DNA of 41,270 nt from a bacterium (GTDB taxonomy: Bacteria; Patescibacteriota; Minisyncoccia; Phycocordibacterales; Phycocordibacteraceae): the NCBI GenBank assembly GCA_023267755.1, contig JAHFMR010000006.1, positions 1 to 41,270 on the forward strand, read 5' to 3'. Positions within the stretch are counted from its first letter, which is position 1; the number at the start of each line of letters is the position of its first letter. Under the pieces are notes generated by a model. That model had not been told where the DNA came from. It did no database searches and saw only the letters and a program-made list of their open reading frames with translations. Positions 8,260 to 18,017 of this stretch are shown piece by piece. Position numbers and translations under genes: made by a program.

Positions 8260-9111
8260 TTACGGTTTGCCTACCGCCTGCCTCTTTACGTAGACTCGCC
8301 CGTTAAAGCGCAGGTCAACATATTCAATCGAGCTATCAGCGAGATTGACACTCTTTTGCGCCGATACGAGCGCGGTGAAAGCGTCCTGCTCGTGGGCGAG
8401 CAAGTAGGTAATCCGCGTTCCACTCGCGAGGTAGTCATCCACCTCATCGCCTCTAATGGCAATGCCGGCAACTGACCCGCCGAGCGTCGCGAGCTGGCGC
8501 GCGAAATCAAATGTGGATGGCAGATCAAGCGCGTTTGGAAGTGTAGAGGTAAGAGGGTCGGCTACGTCACCGAGCGGCTCGTATACTGCAAAAGCGTTCA
8601 CTGGTTGGAGCGCACTCGTTGTGGCGAAGATGAATCCACTCGCGTCAAAGAGATAGCATGTCGACGAGGAAAATGTGCCCCTTGTGGTGAGCGGGGTCGA
8701 ACCACACCAGCGCGCGATAGGAACACGGTCACTTACCTTTATCGAGAGTCCAGTGAAGCCATTACGGAAGATGGAGACAGCCGCGATATCTGGGTGGAGC
8801 GCGATTATATCGGAACGGATGCGCGACGCTGGGAAAAAGAGTGTGGAGTCGCGTGGGATGAGCCCGAGATATTTCCCCTGCATCGCGAGTGTAGCGATGT
8901 CGGCATAGGATTGGTCTGCACCGTACATCTGCACGTGCGCGATGCGTAGCACGCTCTGATTCAGCTCGTAGATAATCCCTGCACAAAGTAGTAGTAAGAG
9001 GACGGCGAGGACAAACGGCATACGCCGACGTGTGCGACGACGACGCGCGGCGAGCGACTCGCGGCGCAGACTACTGTGCTTTTCCACCGAGGACAGTCTT
9101 ACCAACATACG
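8260..9111 (-). CDS. ftsQ: FtsQ/POTRA-like cell-division protein
   Basis: Basic N-terminus, single TM (MPFVLAVLLLLLCAGIIYEL), then POTRA-like IAHVQMYGADQSYADIATLAMQGKYLGLIPRDSTLFFPASRIRSDIIALHPDIAAVSIFRN. Start placed at an internal Met overlapping the serS 3' end. Confidence 0.65.
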   Translation of the reverse strand, partial: RMLVRLSSVEKHSSLRRESLAARRRRTRRRMPFVLAVLLLLLCAGIIYELNQSVLRIAHVQMYGADQSYADIATLAMQGKYLGLIPRDSTLFFPASRIRSDIIALHPDIAAVSIFRNGFTGLSIKVSDRVPIARWCGSTPLTTRGTFSSSTCYLFDASGFIFATTSALQPVNAFAVYEPLGDVADPLTSTLPNALDLPSTFDFARQLATLGGSVAGIAIRGDEVDDYLASGTRITYLLAHEQDAFTALVSAQKSVNLADSSIEYVDLRFNGRVYVKRQAVGKP

Positions 9112-10393
9112 GTACAAGCGCCTCGGGCACCTTAATCGTGCCGTCGGCTTGCTGATAGTTCTCAATAATCGCAATAAGAGTTCTGCCGATAGCAAAAGCG
9201 GTGGCATCATTCATGTGGACATGAGTCAATTCCCCTGCCTTATTTTTTATGCGCGTATTAAGACGACGTGCCTGATATCCTCCCATGTAATCGGAGGTTT
9301 GTGTTTCTCGATACGTATCTTGTCCCGGCATCCAGGTCTCAATGTCAAATTGGCGCTGGTCTGGCTTCCCCATGTCGCCTGTGCAAATCGCAACAACCTG
9401 ATACGGTAATCCGAGCGATTGCATAAGGTGTTCCTGTATAGCGACGAAAAATTCCTGTTCCTTATAACCATCTTCCGGTCGACTGAAGCTTTCGAGCTCA
9501 ATCTTATCGAATTGATGTTGTCGTAATATGCCACGTGTATCCTTACCGGCTGCCCCAGCCTCACGTCGAAAAGCTGTCGAATATCCCGCGTATCGGATCG
9601 GTAGACGTTCTTCTTCAATAATTTCATTCATATGCAGAGGACCAAGTGTATGCTCGGCGCTTCCGATGAGCACCAAGTCGTCTTTCTCGAAGAAATATCG
9701 TTCATCAATCGGATTGAGTCTGGCCATGCGCCCCATGATGTCACTACGCATAAATACTGGAGGAATAACTGGCACAAATGGTGTTAGTGATATATCTAGC
9801 CCGGCCTTTTGAGCAATTTTCGTAAGCTCGTCACGGGAAGTCAATATCTTGAGTGCGAACGAGATAAGCGCGAATTGCATCATTGCGAGATCGCCCTTGA
9901 TATACGCAAAGCGTGCACCAGAGACTTCGGCAGCACGCTCGGTATCTATGATTCCGAGATCTCTCCCAATATCCCAATGTGCTCTCGGTTTGAAATCGAA
10001 TTTCGTCGGCTCACCCCACTTGCGAATAACAATATTCCCCGATTCATCCGGACCGACAGGGGTGTCGGGAGATGGGATGTTCGGAACTGCGAGGAGCAAC
10101 TTTGTCCAATCTTTCAAGAGAGTTTGATAACGTTCTTCATTCTCGGTCATACCGTCCTTCAAATGCTTCATTGCTTCAAGAATTTTCTCGCGTTCTTGGC
10201 CGGTCGCACGTACAATCTCGTTGCTTCGGCGATTCTGTTCTGCCTTCTTGGCGTCGAGCTCTTGGCGGATAAGTTTGCGTTCATCATCAAGCTTCAGAAG
10301 CAAGTCTATATCGACCTCAACATTTTTCTTGGCCACAGCATCCTTTACGATGTCCGCGTTCTCTCTGATAAATTTAATGTCGAGCATGTGCAC
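9071..10393 (-). CDS. serS: Seryl-tRNA synthetase
   Basis: MLDIKFIRENADIVKDAVAKKNVEVDIDLLLKLD; class II motifs FRREAGAAGKDTRGILRQHQFDKIELESF; GRTLIAIIENYQQADGTIKVPEALVPYVG; GTG start. Confidence 0.97.
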   Translation of the reverse strand: MHMLDIKFIRENADIVKDAVAKKNVEVDIDLLLKLDDERKLIRQELDAKKAEQNRRSNEIVRATGQEREKILEAMKHLKDGMTENEERYQTLLKDWTKLLLAVPNIPSPDTPVGPDESGNIVIRKWGEPTKFDFKPRAHWDIGRDLGIIDTERAAEVSGARFAYIKGDLAMMQFALISFALKILTSRDELTKIAQKAGLDISLTPFVPVIPPVFMRSDIMGRMARLNPIDERYFFEKDDLVLIGSAEHTLGPLHMNEIIEEERLPIRYAGYSTAFRREAGAAGKDTRGILRQHQFDKIELESFSRPEDGYKEQEFFVAIQEHLMQSLGLPYQVVAICTGDMGKPDQRQFDIETWMPGQDTYRETQTSDYMGGYQARRLNTRIKNKAGELTHVHMNDATAFAIGRTLIAIIENYQQADGTIKVPEALVPYVGKTVLGGKAQ

Positions 10394-10409
10394 CTAGTAT
10401 ACTGCACCT

Positions 10410-11267
10410 ATGGAGATTCGAGAACTCGCGCGAGAGGAGTGGCCGGAACAACTGCTCGAGATACCCCAGATACCGGAGCGTCTGTGGACGCGCGGTACGC
10501 TCCCGCCGCCCGGGACAAAATTGCTCACCGTGGTGGGCAGTCGCGCGATGACGCGCTATGCCGAGGAGGCGTGTCAGAAGCTGATTAGCGGGCTCGCGGG
10601 CTATCCTATCTCTATCGTCTCCGGACTCGCACTCGGCATCGACACCTGTGCACACAAGGCCGCACTCGCCGCCGGGCTCCATACGCTCGTCGTCCCCGGC
10701 TCGGGCCTCGGCGACGAAGTGCTCTATCCGAGAAGCAATCGCACATTCGCTAAAGAGATTCTCGCGAAGGGCGGTGGATTCATTTCTGAATATCCGCCCG
10801 ACGAACCTTCGCGGGTCTATTACTTCCCCGAACGGAATCGGATTATGGTCGGCCTCTCAGACGCCGTGCTTCTGATTGAGGCGGGACAAAAGTCGGGAAC
10901 GCTTATCACCGCACGTCTCGCGAGCGAGTATAATCGCGAGCTCCTCTGTATTCCCCATCGCATCGGTGATCCGCACGCCTTCGGCGGACATCTCTTCCTC
11001 CGGCTCGGCGCGACGCTCGTCACCGAACCGCTCCACATCCTCGAGGCGCTTAAGATACCGCCGCGCGAGGGAGCCGCGCGAGGCGAGGCACCGCGCGACC
11101 TCGAAGAAGCCGAGCTAGTTATCTGGAATATGCTCGCCGAGCCCCAGCCACGCGATGAACTCTTGCGCAGCACGAAGCTGCCCGTGGGCGAAGCCTTGAC
11201 CGCACTTGTCGCGCTTGAGCTACGCGGACTCATTAAAGAAGAGTTTGGTGCGTGGCGTCGTATTTAG
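10410..11267 (+). CDS. dprA: DNA processing protein DprA
   Basis: LTVVGSRAMTRYAEEACQKLISGLAGYPISIVSGLALGIDTCAHKAAL; GGGFISEYPPDEPSRVYYFPERNRIMVGLSDAVLLIEAGQKSGTLITARLASEYNRELLCIPH. Confidence 0.95.
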   Translation: MEIRELAREEWPEQLLEIPQIPERLWTRGTLPPPGTKLLTVVGSRAMTRYAEEACQKLISGLAGYPISIVSGLALGIDTCAHKAALAAGLHTLVVPGSGLGDEVLYPRSNRTFAKEILAKGGGFISEYPPDEPSRVYYFPERNRIMVGLSDAVLLIEAGQKSGTLITARLASEYNRELLCIPHRIGDPHAFGGHLFLRLGATLVTEPLHILEALKIPPREGAARGEAPRDLEEAELVIWNMLAEPQPRDELLRSTKLPVGEALTALVALELRGLIKEEFGAWRRI

Positions 11268-11292
11268 TTCGACTGTGTTCATCACAAGTAAT

Positions 11293-12063
11293 ATGAAAAT
11301 CTATTCCTGGAATATGCTGTACCGCAATAAGCGCCTCGATGAGGCCTTTACCTTTGTATCGAAGTCAGACTTCGATATTTTCTGTCTCCAAGAAGTGCCG
11401 GTTGAGTTCCTTGCACGCTTACGCACGCTCCCCTTCCATCTGGCAGAGACGATTGACGTCGAACGATTGCTCGGTGAAGTGAAGCGCAATCATCTTGTCA
11501 TTCTCTCTCGCAATGCTATCAAGAATCAAAGCGTCATCCCATTTCCTAATTATTGGCCGCTCTTACCGTGGCGCACCCACCTGTTCGTGCGTAGTATGCG
11601 ACCGTGGTTCTGGTCAAAGATTCAGAACCGCAGCGCGCTTTATGTAGATAGTATGGTCGGCGAGAGACTGGTGCGCGTGTTCAATTTACACACCGCCATC
11701 ACCCGAGTAGACTGGCGCATCCGCGAGTTCGAACAAACAATGGCCGAGCGCGACCCGACACTACCGACGATTGTCTGCGGTGACTTCAACGTGATGGAAT
11801 CTCCGAAAGTGTCGATATTGAATTGGCTCGTCGGCGGAAAGATAGGCGATGCGCTACGCTTTACGCGCGAGCGAACGCGTCTCGAGAAGCATTTTGTCGA
11901 ACACGAGCTGATGAATCCGCTTCGCGGAGTAACGACCCATCCCTTCTCGCGGAGTCAGCTCGACCACATCCTCGTCTCCAACTCTTTCTCAATACAAAAC
12001 GCCCTTGTCCTCAACGACCGCCACGGCTCTGACCATCATCCTATTTCTGTCGAAATCTTATAG
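11293..12063 (+). CDS. Endonuclease/exonuclease/phosphatase family protein
   Basis: MKIYSWNMLYRN, FDIFCLQEV, TIVCGDFNVMESP, SQLDHILVSN, GSDHHPISVEI. Confidence 0.9.
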   Translation: MKIYSWNMLYRNKRLDEAFTFVSKSDFDIFCLQEVPVEFLARLRTLPFHLAETIDVERLLGEVKRNHLVILSRNAIKNQSVIPFPNYWPLLPWRTHLFVRSMRPWFWSKIQNRSALYVDSMVGERLVRVFNLHTAITRVDWRIREFEQTMAERDPTLPTIVCGDFNVMESPKVSILNWLVGGKIGDALRFTRERTRLEKHFVEHELMNPLRGVTTHPFSRSQLDHILVSNSFSIQNALVLNDRHGSDHHPISVEIL

Positions 12064-12106
12064 CTCCTCTTGACCATATATAGGTATGCGCGTTATGAGT
12101 GAGTGA

Positions 12107-14536
12107 ATGAGTAACCGCTTACTTATCGTCGAGTCGCCCACCAAGGCGCGTACCATTGGCAATTATTTAGGCAAGGGCTATACGGTCCTCGCCTCGGTGG
12201 GCCACGTGCGCGACCTCCCCAAAACGAATAAAGACGCGGTAGATATTGAGGGCGGCTTTATCCCACGCTACGTAATCCCCGCCGAGAAGCGTGAGATAAT
12301 CGAGAAGATCCAGCATGCCGCCGCCAAGGCCGACGAGATCTATCTCGCGACCGACCCCGATCGCGAAGGCGAGGCTATCGCCTGGCACATTAAGGAGGTC
12401 GCCAAGCTGAAGAAGCCTAAGCGCGTCGCCTTCCACGAAATAACCAAGGCTGCTATCGAAGAGGCGCTTGCCCACCCGCGCACTATCGATGAACACTTGC
12501 GCGAGGCGCAAGAGGCACGGCGCGTACTCGATCGCATCGTCGGCTACGACCTCTCCGGTCTCATCTGGAAGAAGGTCCGCTACGGTCTCTCGGCCGGCCG
12601 CGTACAGAGCCCCGCGCTCCGCATCCTCGCTGAGCGCGAGCGCGAGATTAAAGCATTCATCCCGGTAACCTATTTCGTATTGAGCGCGCTCTTCCGCTCC
12701 AAGACCGGCGACCTCGCGACGACCTGTACCGAAGAGCCTAAGACGCGCGAGGAGGCCGATCGAATCGTAAACACGGGTCGAAGCGCCGCATGGAGCGTAG
12801 CCGATATAAACGAGCGCGCCGAAGAGCGTAACCCGCGACCGCCCTTCACCACCTCGACCCTCCAACAGACTGCGTCGACCCGGCTCGGCTTCGCCCCCTC
12901 ACGCACGATGCGTGCTGCGCAGAAGCTCTACGAGGCCGGTCATATCACCTATATGCGTACCGACTCGGTAAATCTTGGTGCAGAGGCTGTCGCGAAGATG
13001 GCGAGCGTTGTCGAGAAACAATTCGGCAAGGACTATGTGCAGGTGCGCGTCTATAAAACGACAAGTAAGAATGCGCAGGAAGCGCACGAAGCTGTCCGCC
13101 CCACCGACCCTTCTCACGAGCGCGCGGGCGCGACATCCGACGAGGTGGAGCTCTACGCGCTTATTCGCACTCGTGCGCTCGCCTCGCAGATGGCCGCTGC
13201 CAAGGTGATGCGCACGTCGGTGAGTGCGAAGGCCGACAAGGCAGATATTCCGTTCTTCACCGCGAACGGTTCGCGCACTCTCTTTCCTGGCTGGCTTGCG
13301 CTCGACACCGCTGCACGCGGTGAGGATGTCGAGCTCCCAAAGCTCGTTGTCGGCGACTCCCTCTCGCTCATCTCACTCGCAGCAGAGGAGAAGCAGACCG
13401 AGCCGCCAAATCGCTACACCGAAGCAGGGCTTATCAAGGAGCTGGAGAAACGTGGTATCGGCCGCCCTTCGACCTACGCGTCTATTATGAAGACGATTCA
13501 GGATCGCGGCTATGTAGAAAAGCTCGGCCGCGCACTGAAGCCCACTGCCACCGGTATGGTCGTCTCGGGCTGGCTCGAGGAACACTTCCCGCAGTACGTG
13601 AGCGACACCTTCACCGCCGAGATGGAGAACGAGCTCGATGAGATAGCACGCGGCGAGCGTGGCTACACACAAACACTGCAGGAATTTTATGGCCCCTTTG
13701 AGAAGGCGGTGCGTGCTAAGGATAAATTGCCTAAGGCCACATCGCTCGGCGATGTGCCAAGCGAATTCCCCTGCCCGCTGTGCGGCAGCCCGATGGAGTT
13801 TAAGCTCGGTCGTGGCGGTGTCTTTATGAGCTGTAAGAAGTATCCCGAATGCCTGGGCGCCCGCACCGAAGAAGGACTCGAGCTTAAGGGTGATGAGCCG
13901 ATCGGTGTGCACCCAGAAACTGGCGCACCTATTTATATAAAGACCGGAAGATTCGGCCCGTATGTTGAAATGGCTCTCCCAGAACCCGAATCAAGGTTCG
14001 ACCTTAAATCCGAATCCTCAAGGTCGAACCTTGATTCGGATGAAAAAGAATCGAAGAAGAAAACGCCGGCCAAACGTGGTAAGGGTCGCCCCAAAACGGC
14101 CGCCAAGCGCGCGAGCATCCCTGCCGGCACCGATCTTGCGGGTGTTACACTCGCCGATGCAGTGCGCTATCTCTCGCTCCCGCGCGAGCTGGGGATGCAC
14201 CCGAGTACCGGCAAACCCGTCTTCGCCTCAACCGGACGATTCGGTCCGTATGTCGGCAGCGACGGTGAGTTCCGCTCGCTCAAGGCCGCGGTCGGCGAAC
14301 CCTACACTATCACCCTCGACCAAGCACTCACGCTCCTCGCTGAGCCGAAGAAGCCGCCGAAGGGTGTTGAGATTGTACGAGAGATTGGCAAGCACCCGAA
14401 GACCGGCAAGGTCATCTCACTCTACAAGTCGAAGCAGGGTTACTTCCTCAAGAAAGGTCTCCGTCGTATTTATCTCCCTGATTCCGTCGCTCCCGACGCG
14501 CTCACTCCCCCAGAAGCAGCTGAATATTTGAAATAA
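12107..14536 (+). CDS. topA: DNA topoisomerase I
   Basis: LLIVESPTKARTIGNYLGKGYTVLASVGHVRDLP; DREGEAIAWHIKE; ITYMRTDSVNLG; CPLCGSPMEFKLGRGGVFMSCKKYPEC; C-terminal repeat modules. Confidence 0.98.
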   Translation: MSNRLLIVESPTKARTIGNYLGKGYTVLASVGHVRDLPKTNKDAVDIEGGFIPRYVIPAEKREIIEKIQHAAAKADEIYLATDPDREGEAIAWHIKEVAKLKKPKRVAFHEITKAAIEEALAHPRTIDEHLREAQEARRVLDRIVGYDLSGLIWKKVRYGLSAGRVQSPALRILAEREREIKAFIPVTYFVLSALFRSKTGDLATTCTEEPKTREEADRIVNTGRSAAWSVADINERAEERNPRPPFTTSTLQQTASTRLGFAPSRTMRAAQKLYEAGHITYMRTDSVNLGAEAVAKMASVVEKQFGKDYVQVRVYKTTSKNAQEAHEAVRPTDPSHERAGATSDEVELYALIRTRALASQMAAAKVMRTSVSAKADKADIPFFTANGSRTLFPGWLALDTAARGEDVELPKLVVGDSLSLISLAAEEKQTEPPNRYTEAGLIKELEKRGIGRPSTYASIMKTIQDRGYVEKLGRALKPTATGMVVSGWLEEHFPQYVSDTFTAEMENELDEIARGERGYTQTLQEFYGPFEKAVRAKDKLPKATSLGDVPSEFPCPLCGSPMEFKLGRGGVFMSCKKYPECLGARTEEGLELKGDEPIGVHPETGAPIYIKTGRFGPYVEMALPEPESRFDLKSESSRSNLDSDEKESKKKTPAKRGKGRPKTAAKRASIPAGTDLAGVTLADAVRYLSLPRELGMHPSTGKPVFASTGRFGPYVGSDGEFRSLKAAVGEPYTITLDQALTLLAEPKKPPKGVEIVREIGKHPKTGKVISLYKSKQGYFLKKGLRRIYLPDSVAPDALTPPEAAEYLK
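13986..14039. repeat. In-frame palindromic element in topA: 20-bp perfect arms, 14-nt spacer
   Basis: ccgaatcaaggttcgacctt - aaatccgaatcctc - aaggtcgaaccttgattcgg; each arm is itself a mini-hairpin (AAGGT-NNN-ACCTT). Confidence 0.92.
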
Positions 14537-14579
14537 ATCTCCAAGAAAAAATCGTGCGGCAGGTGTATAGTGGAACTTT

Positions 14580-16178
14580 ATGACCACCGTCAAGGAGATT
14601 ATCGGCGAAATGAGAGGAGCCTCCTCTGGGGATATCGCCTATGTCGAGAAGGCTTACGAATATTCCAAAAAGGCACACGAGGGACAGACTCGTTACTCGG
14701 GCGAACCCTATTTTATCCACGCAGCCGCTACTGCTAAAGGGCTCGCCGAATACGGGATGGACGCTGTCACTATCGCCGCGGGCCTCCTGCACGACGCCGT
14801 AGAAGACGGGCGTGTCTCGCGCGAGGAGATGGAGAAGGAATTTGGGGCTGAACTTCTCTTTATCGTCGATGGGGTCACCAAACTCGGTACGCATAAATAT
14901 CACGGCGCCGAGCGGCACGCTGAGAGCCTTCGCCGCCTCTTGGTGGCTACCGCGAGCGACATCCGCGTACTTATCGTGAAGCTCGCTGATCGTAAACACA
15001 ATATGGAGACGCTCGAACACGTGCCCGAACATAAGCGGCGACGCATCGCACTCGAGACGCTTGAGATCTACGCCCCCATCGCTGATCGTCTCGGTATGGG
15101 GAAGATGAAGAGTATTCTCGAGGATCTTGCCTTCCCATATGTCGACCCCGACGCGGCGCGACACACCGCCGAGATGCTCAAGACAAAGGAACAAGAGAGT
15201 GAGGAGGGTCTCGCCAAGATGCAGAAGGAATTAAAGAAAGAGTTGGCAAAGAAGGGTGTCCAGCATTTCCGTACGAAGATTCGTATGAAAGGGCTTTGGA
15301 GTCTCCATCAGAAGCTGAAGCGGAAGCGCGACGATATTAATCTTATTCACGATATCGCCGCATTGCGAGTCATCGTACCCACGGTCGAGGATTGTTACGC
15401 AGCGCTCGGCGTTACTCACGCGCTCTATAAACCACTCCCAGGAAAGTTTAAGGACTATATCGCTTTCCCGAAACCAAACGGTTATCAGTCTATCCACACG
15501 ACGGTCGTCACTCCCGAAGCGGGAATCGTTGAGATTCAGATTCGTTCCGAAGAGATGCATCGGAACGCGCAATTCGGCATCGCATCACATATGTCCTACA
15601 AACAGCTCGGAAAAGGCGTCGTGAAGCTCGACAAAGAGACCCAGAAGAGCCGCTTCTCTGCTCTCTCATTCTCTTGGATACGCTCGCTCATTCCTTCGCT
15701 TATGAAGATTACAAAGAAGGAAAACGGGGTGAAGAGTGTTGCTTCAGTTCCGTCGTGGCTCGCCGAACTCGCCGAGGCGCACGCAGACATCGCCGGCTCT
15801 GAAGAGTTCGTCGCGGGACTGAAGGAGGACTTCTTCTCGCATCGCGTCTTCGTCTTTACCCCGAAGGGTGACGTAATAGACCTTCCTGCCGAGTCAACAC
15901 CGATCGATTTCGCCTACGCGATACACAGCGACCTCGGCGATCATATCCAGGGCGCCAAAGTAAACGGCAAGCTCGTCTCCTTTGAGACACCGCTTGGCAA
16001 TGGCGATATTGTCGAGATTATACGTCGCGATTCAGCTCACCCCTCGGCAAAGTGGCTCGAGACCGCGCGCACCGCTATAGCGCGCCGACATATCCGCAAC
16101 GCCCTTGGTATGACCGAAGCGCCAAAGCCCTCTCGACGCCGACACTCGCATACGCGAAAGCGTAGTCCCGGACACTAA
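14580..16178 (+). CDS. Bifunctional (p)ppGpp synthetase/hydrolase, RelA/SpoT family (HD, synthetase, TGS; no ACT evident)
   Basis: HD: YSGEPYFIHAAATAKGLAEYGMDAVTIAAGLLHDAVEDG; synthetase: YIAFPKPNGYQSIHTTV; TGS: VFTPKGDVIDLPAESTPIDFAYAIHSDLGDHIQGAKVNG. Confidence 0.96.
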   Translation: MTTVKEIIGEMRGASSGDIAYVEKAYEYSKKAHEGQTRYSGEPYFIHAAATAKGLAEYGMDAVTIAAGLLHDAVEDGRVSREEMEKEFGAELLFIVDGVTKLGTHKYHGAERHAESLRRLLVATASDIRVLIVKLADRKHNMETLEHVPEHKRRRIALETLEIYAPIADRLGMGKMKSILEDLAFPYVDPDAARHTAEMLKTKEQESEEGLAKMQKELKKELAKKGVQHFRTKIRMKGLWSLHQKLKRKRDDINLIHDIAALRVIVPTVEDCYAALGVTHALYKPLPGKFKDYIAFPKPNGYQSIHTTVVTPEAGIVEIQIRSEEMHRNAQFGIASHMSYKQLGKGVVKLDKETQKSRFSALSFSWIRSLIPSLMKITKKENGVKSVASVPSWLAELAEAHADIAGSEEFVAGLKEDFFSHRVFVFTPKGDVIDLPAESTPIDFAYAIHSDLGDHIQGAKVNGKLVSFETPLGNGDIVEIIRRDSAHPSAKWLETARTAIARRHIRNALGMTEAPKPSRRRHSHTRKRSPGH

Positions 16179-16188
16179 TGTATTCGCA

Positions 16189-17169
16189 CTAGAGTGTGAA
16201 ATTACTCACCGAGTAGAGATCCTCTTCTGGAGTCTCATCTGGCGCAGCGGGGATAATCGGATCATCTGTAACCAGTGTTGTGTTCGGAAAAATGGGCAGA
16301 GATTCTTCTGCGATTGTCTCGATTATTTTTTGTTCAGCAGCGAGTGCGACGACCAACTGTTGCAAATCTTCAGGGGAGAAGAAATCGATAAGGAGACGCC
16401 CGCCCTCGGCGTTCGGCTCGATAATAACGCGCGTACCAAGACTCTCGGTGAGCGTCTTCTCGAGCTCGACGAATTCAGGCGTCTTCCGATGATAGGAGCG
16501 GACGCGTTCCTGCGCGATAGAGCGCGCGATACGCTCGGCGGCGCGCACCGGCAGCTTCTTGAGGATGATCTCTCGGAAGAGCGTCTCGCGCTCCTCTGGT
16601 CGATTATTAAGTGCCATAAGCGGGCGCGCGTGGCCCTCGTTAATCTCCCTCTGCATAATAGCGGTCTGCATATGCTCCGGGAGCGAGAGCAGGCGAAGCG
16701 AGTTGGAGACCCACTCGCGGCTTTTGCCGACCTTTGCGGCCGTCTCGGCATGTGAGATGCCAAACTCGTCGATGAGCTTCTGGAGCGCCTTTGCACGGTC
16801 GATTGCGTTGAGGTCTTCCCGCTGGAGATTCTCAATGATAGCAAGCTCAAGCTTGGTCAAGTTGCTCTCACCCTGACGAATCACCACTGGGATCTGCTTC
16901 AAGCCCGCGAGCCTGCTCGCGCGCAAGCGGCGCTCACCCGCAATGAGCTCGTACACACTCTCGAGACCACCGTCTAACTTCTCAACTTCAGAGCGGCTCA
17001 CCACGAGCGGCTGGAGTACGCCGTACTGGCGGATGCTCTCAGCGAGCGACTTGAGACCCTCCTCGCTGAACTCCTTACGCGGCTGATAGGGGTTGGGCAC
17101 GATGCGATCAACATCGATCCAGAAGACCGAATCATATTTGGTCGGTACGTAACGCGCCTCGTCATTCAT
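16189..17169 (-). CDS. parB: ParB/Spo0J-family chromosome partitioning protein
   Basis: VDRIVPNPYQPRKEFSEEGLKSLAESIRQYGVLQPLVV; YELIAGERRLRASRLAGL; HTH with GKSREWVSNSLRLLSLP. Confidence 0.95.
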   Translation of the reverse strand: MNDEARYVPTKYDSVFWIDVDRIVPNPYQPRKEFSEEGLKSLAESIRQYGVLQPLVVSRSEVEKLDGGLESVYELIAGERRLRASRLAGLKQIPVVIRQGESNLTKLELAIIENLQREDLNAIDRAKALQKLIDEFGISHAETAAKVGKSREWVSNSLRLLSLPEHMQTAIMQREINEGHARPLMALNNRPEERETLFREIILKKLPVRAAERIARSIAQERVRSYHRKTPEFVELEKTLTESLGTRVIIEPNAEGGRLLIDFFSPEDLQQLVVALAAEQKIIETIAEESLPIFPNTTLVTDDPIIPAAPDETPEEDLYSVSNFTL

Positions 17170-17190
17170 ACGAAATATCTTAACACGCTT

Positions 17191-17207
17191 GTAGTGCTAT
17201 GCACTAC
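17191..17207. repeat. Short palindrome in the parB leader
   Basis: gtagtgc-tat-gcactac, between tRNA-Leu and the parB start. Confidence 0.5.
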
Positions 17208-17225
17208 GCAGTTTTAACGCAGTAG

Positions 17226-17306
17226 TGCCGGGAGAGAGACTCGAACTCTCACGTCTTGCGACAATGGGTTTTGAATCCATCGCGTCTACCATTCCGCCAT
17301 CCCGGC
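17226..17306 (-). tRNA. tRNA-Leu(CAA)
   Basis: Minus-strand cloverleaf GCCGGGATGGCGGAATGGTAGACGC..TTCAAAA..GTTCGAGTCTCTCTCCCGGC, with variable arm. Confidence 0.9.
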
Positions 17307-17320
17307 CTACTCGTACTCTA

Positions 17321-17980
17321 TTAGATTTTGCCCACGAGGTCGAGTCCTGGTTCGAGCGTATCAGAACCCGGTTCCCACGAGGCGGGACAGACCTGCCCCT
17401 TGTGCGTATCGACGAACTGCGCCGCCTGGAGCTTGCGCAGCGTCTCGGCGCCCTTACGACCAATAGAGTTGTCATTAATCTCCATCGACCGGAGCGTGCC
17501 GGAGGGATCGATAATGAAGGTGCCACGCAGCGCGAGTCCTTCATCACTCGTGAGTGCCGCTTCCCCACCCTCGACAAGGACACCAAAAGCATACGAGAGC
17601 TTCCCAGAGGGATCAGCAGCCATCGGATAGGCAATCTCCCTGATGCCTGCCGAGGTATCGTGCCACGCCTTATGGGTGAAGACGGTATCGGTCGAGACCG
17701 AGATAATCTCGGCGTTCAGGCTTTGGAACTTCGGGTAGAGCTTCGCGAGCTCCTCGAGCTCGGTCGGGCAGACGAAAGTAAAGTCGGCTGGGTAGAACAC
17801 GAGTACCACCCACTTTCCGCGAAGCTTGGAGAGGCTCATCGTCTTAACCTTTTTCTCGTGATACGCCTCGAACTCAAAATCGGGTACCGTCTCGCCCACC
17901 TTCACCTGGGAGGTATAGTCACGCACCGGATCGTGGAATTCGCCGCAGTTCTCACAGTAATTACTCTTCATTTCTTTCAT
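17321..17980 (-). CDS. 2-Cys peroxiredoxin (AhpC/Prx1-like) with N-terminal CxxC extension
   Basis: VVLVFYPADFTFVCPTELEELAKLYPKF; resolving Cys in GQVCPASWEPG; N-terminal NYCENCGEFHDP. Confidence 0.93.
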   Translation of the reverse strand: MKEMKSNYCENCGEFHDPVRDYTSQVKVGETVPDFEFEAYHEKKVKTMSLSKLRGKWVVLVFYPADFTFVCPTELEELAKLYPKFQSLNAEIISVSTDTVFTHKAWHDTSAGIREIAYPMAADPSGKLSYAFGVLVEGGEAALTSDEGLALRGTFIIDPSGTLRSMEINDNSIGRKGAETLRKLQAAQFVDTHKGQVCPASWEPGSDTLEPGLDLVGKI

Positions 17981-18017
17981 AGTTGTCGTTGATAGGTTAT
18001 AGGATAGAGTATATCAA

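Noticed and set aside
12167-12865. 232-aa minus-strand ORF antisense to topA
   Set aside because: Overlaps conserved TopA catalytic domain; no family-like sequence.
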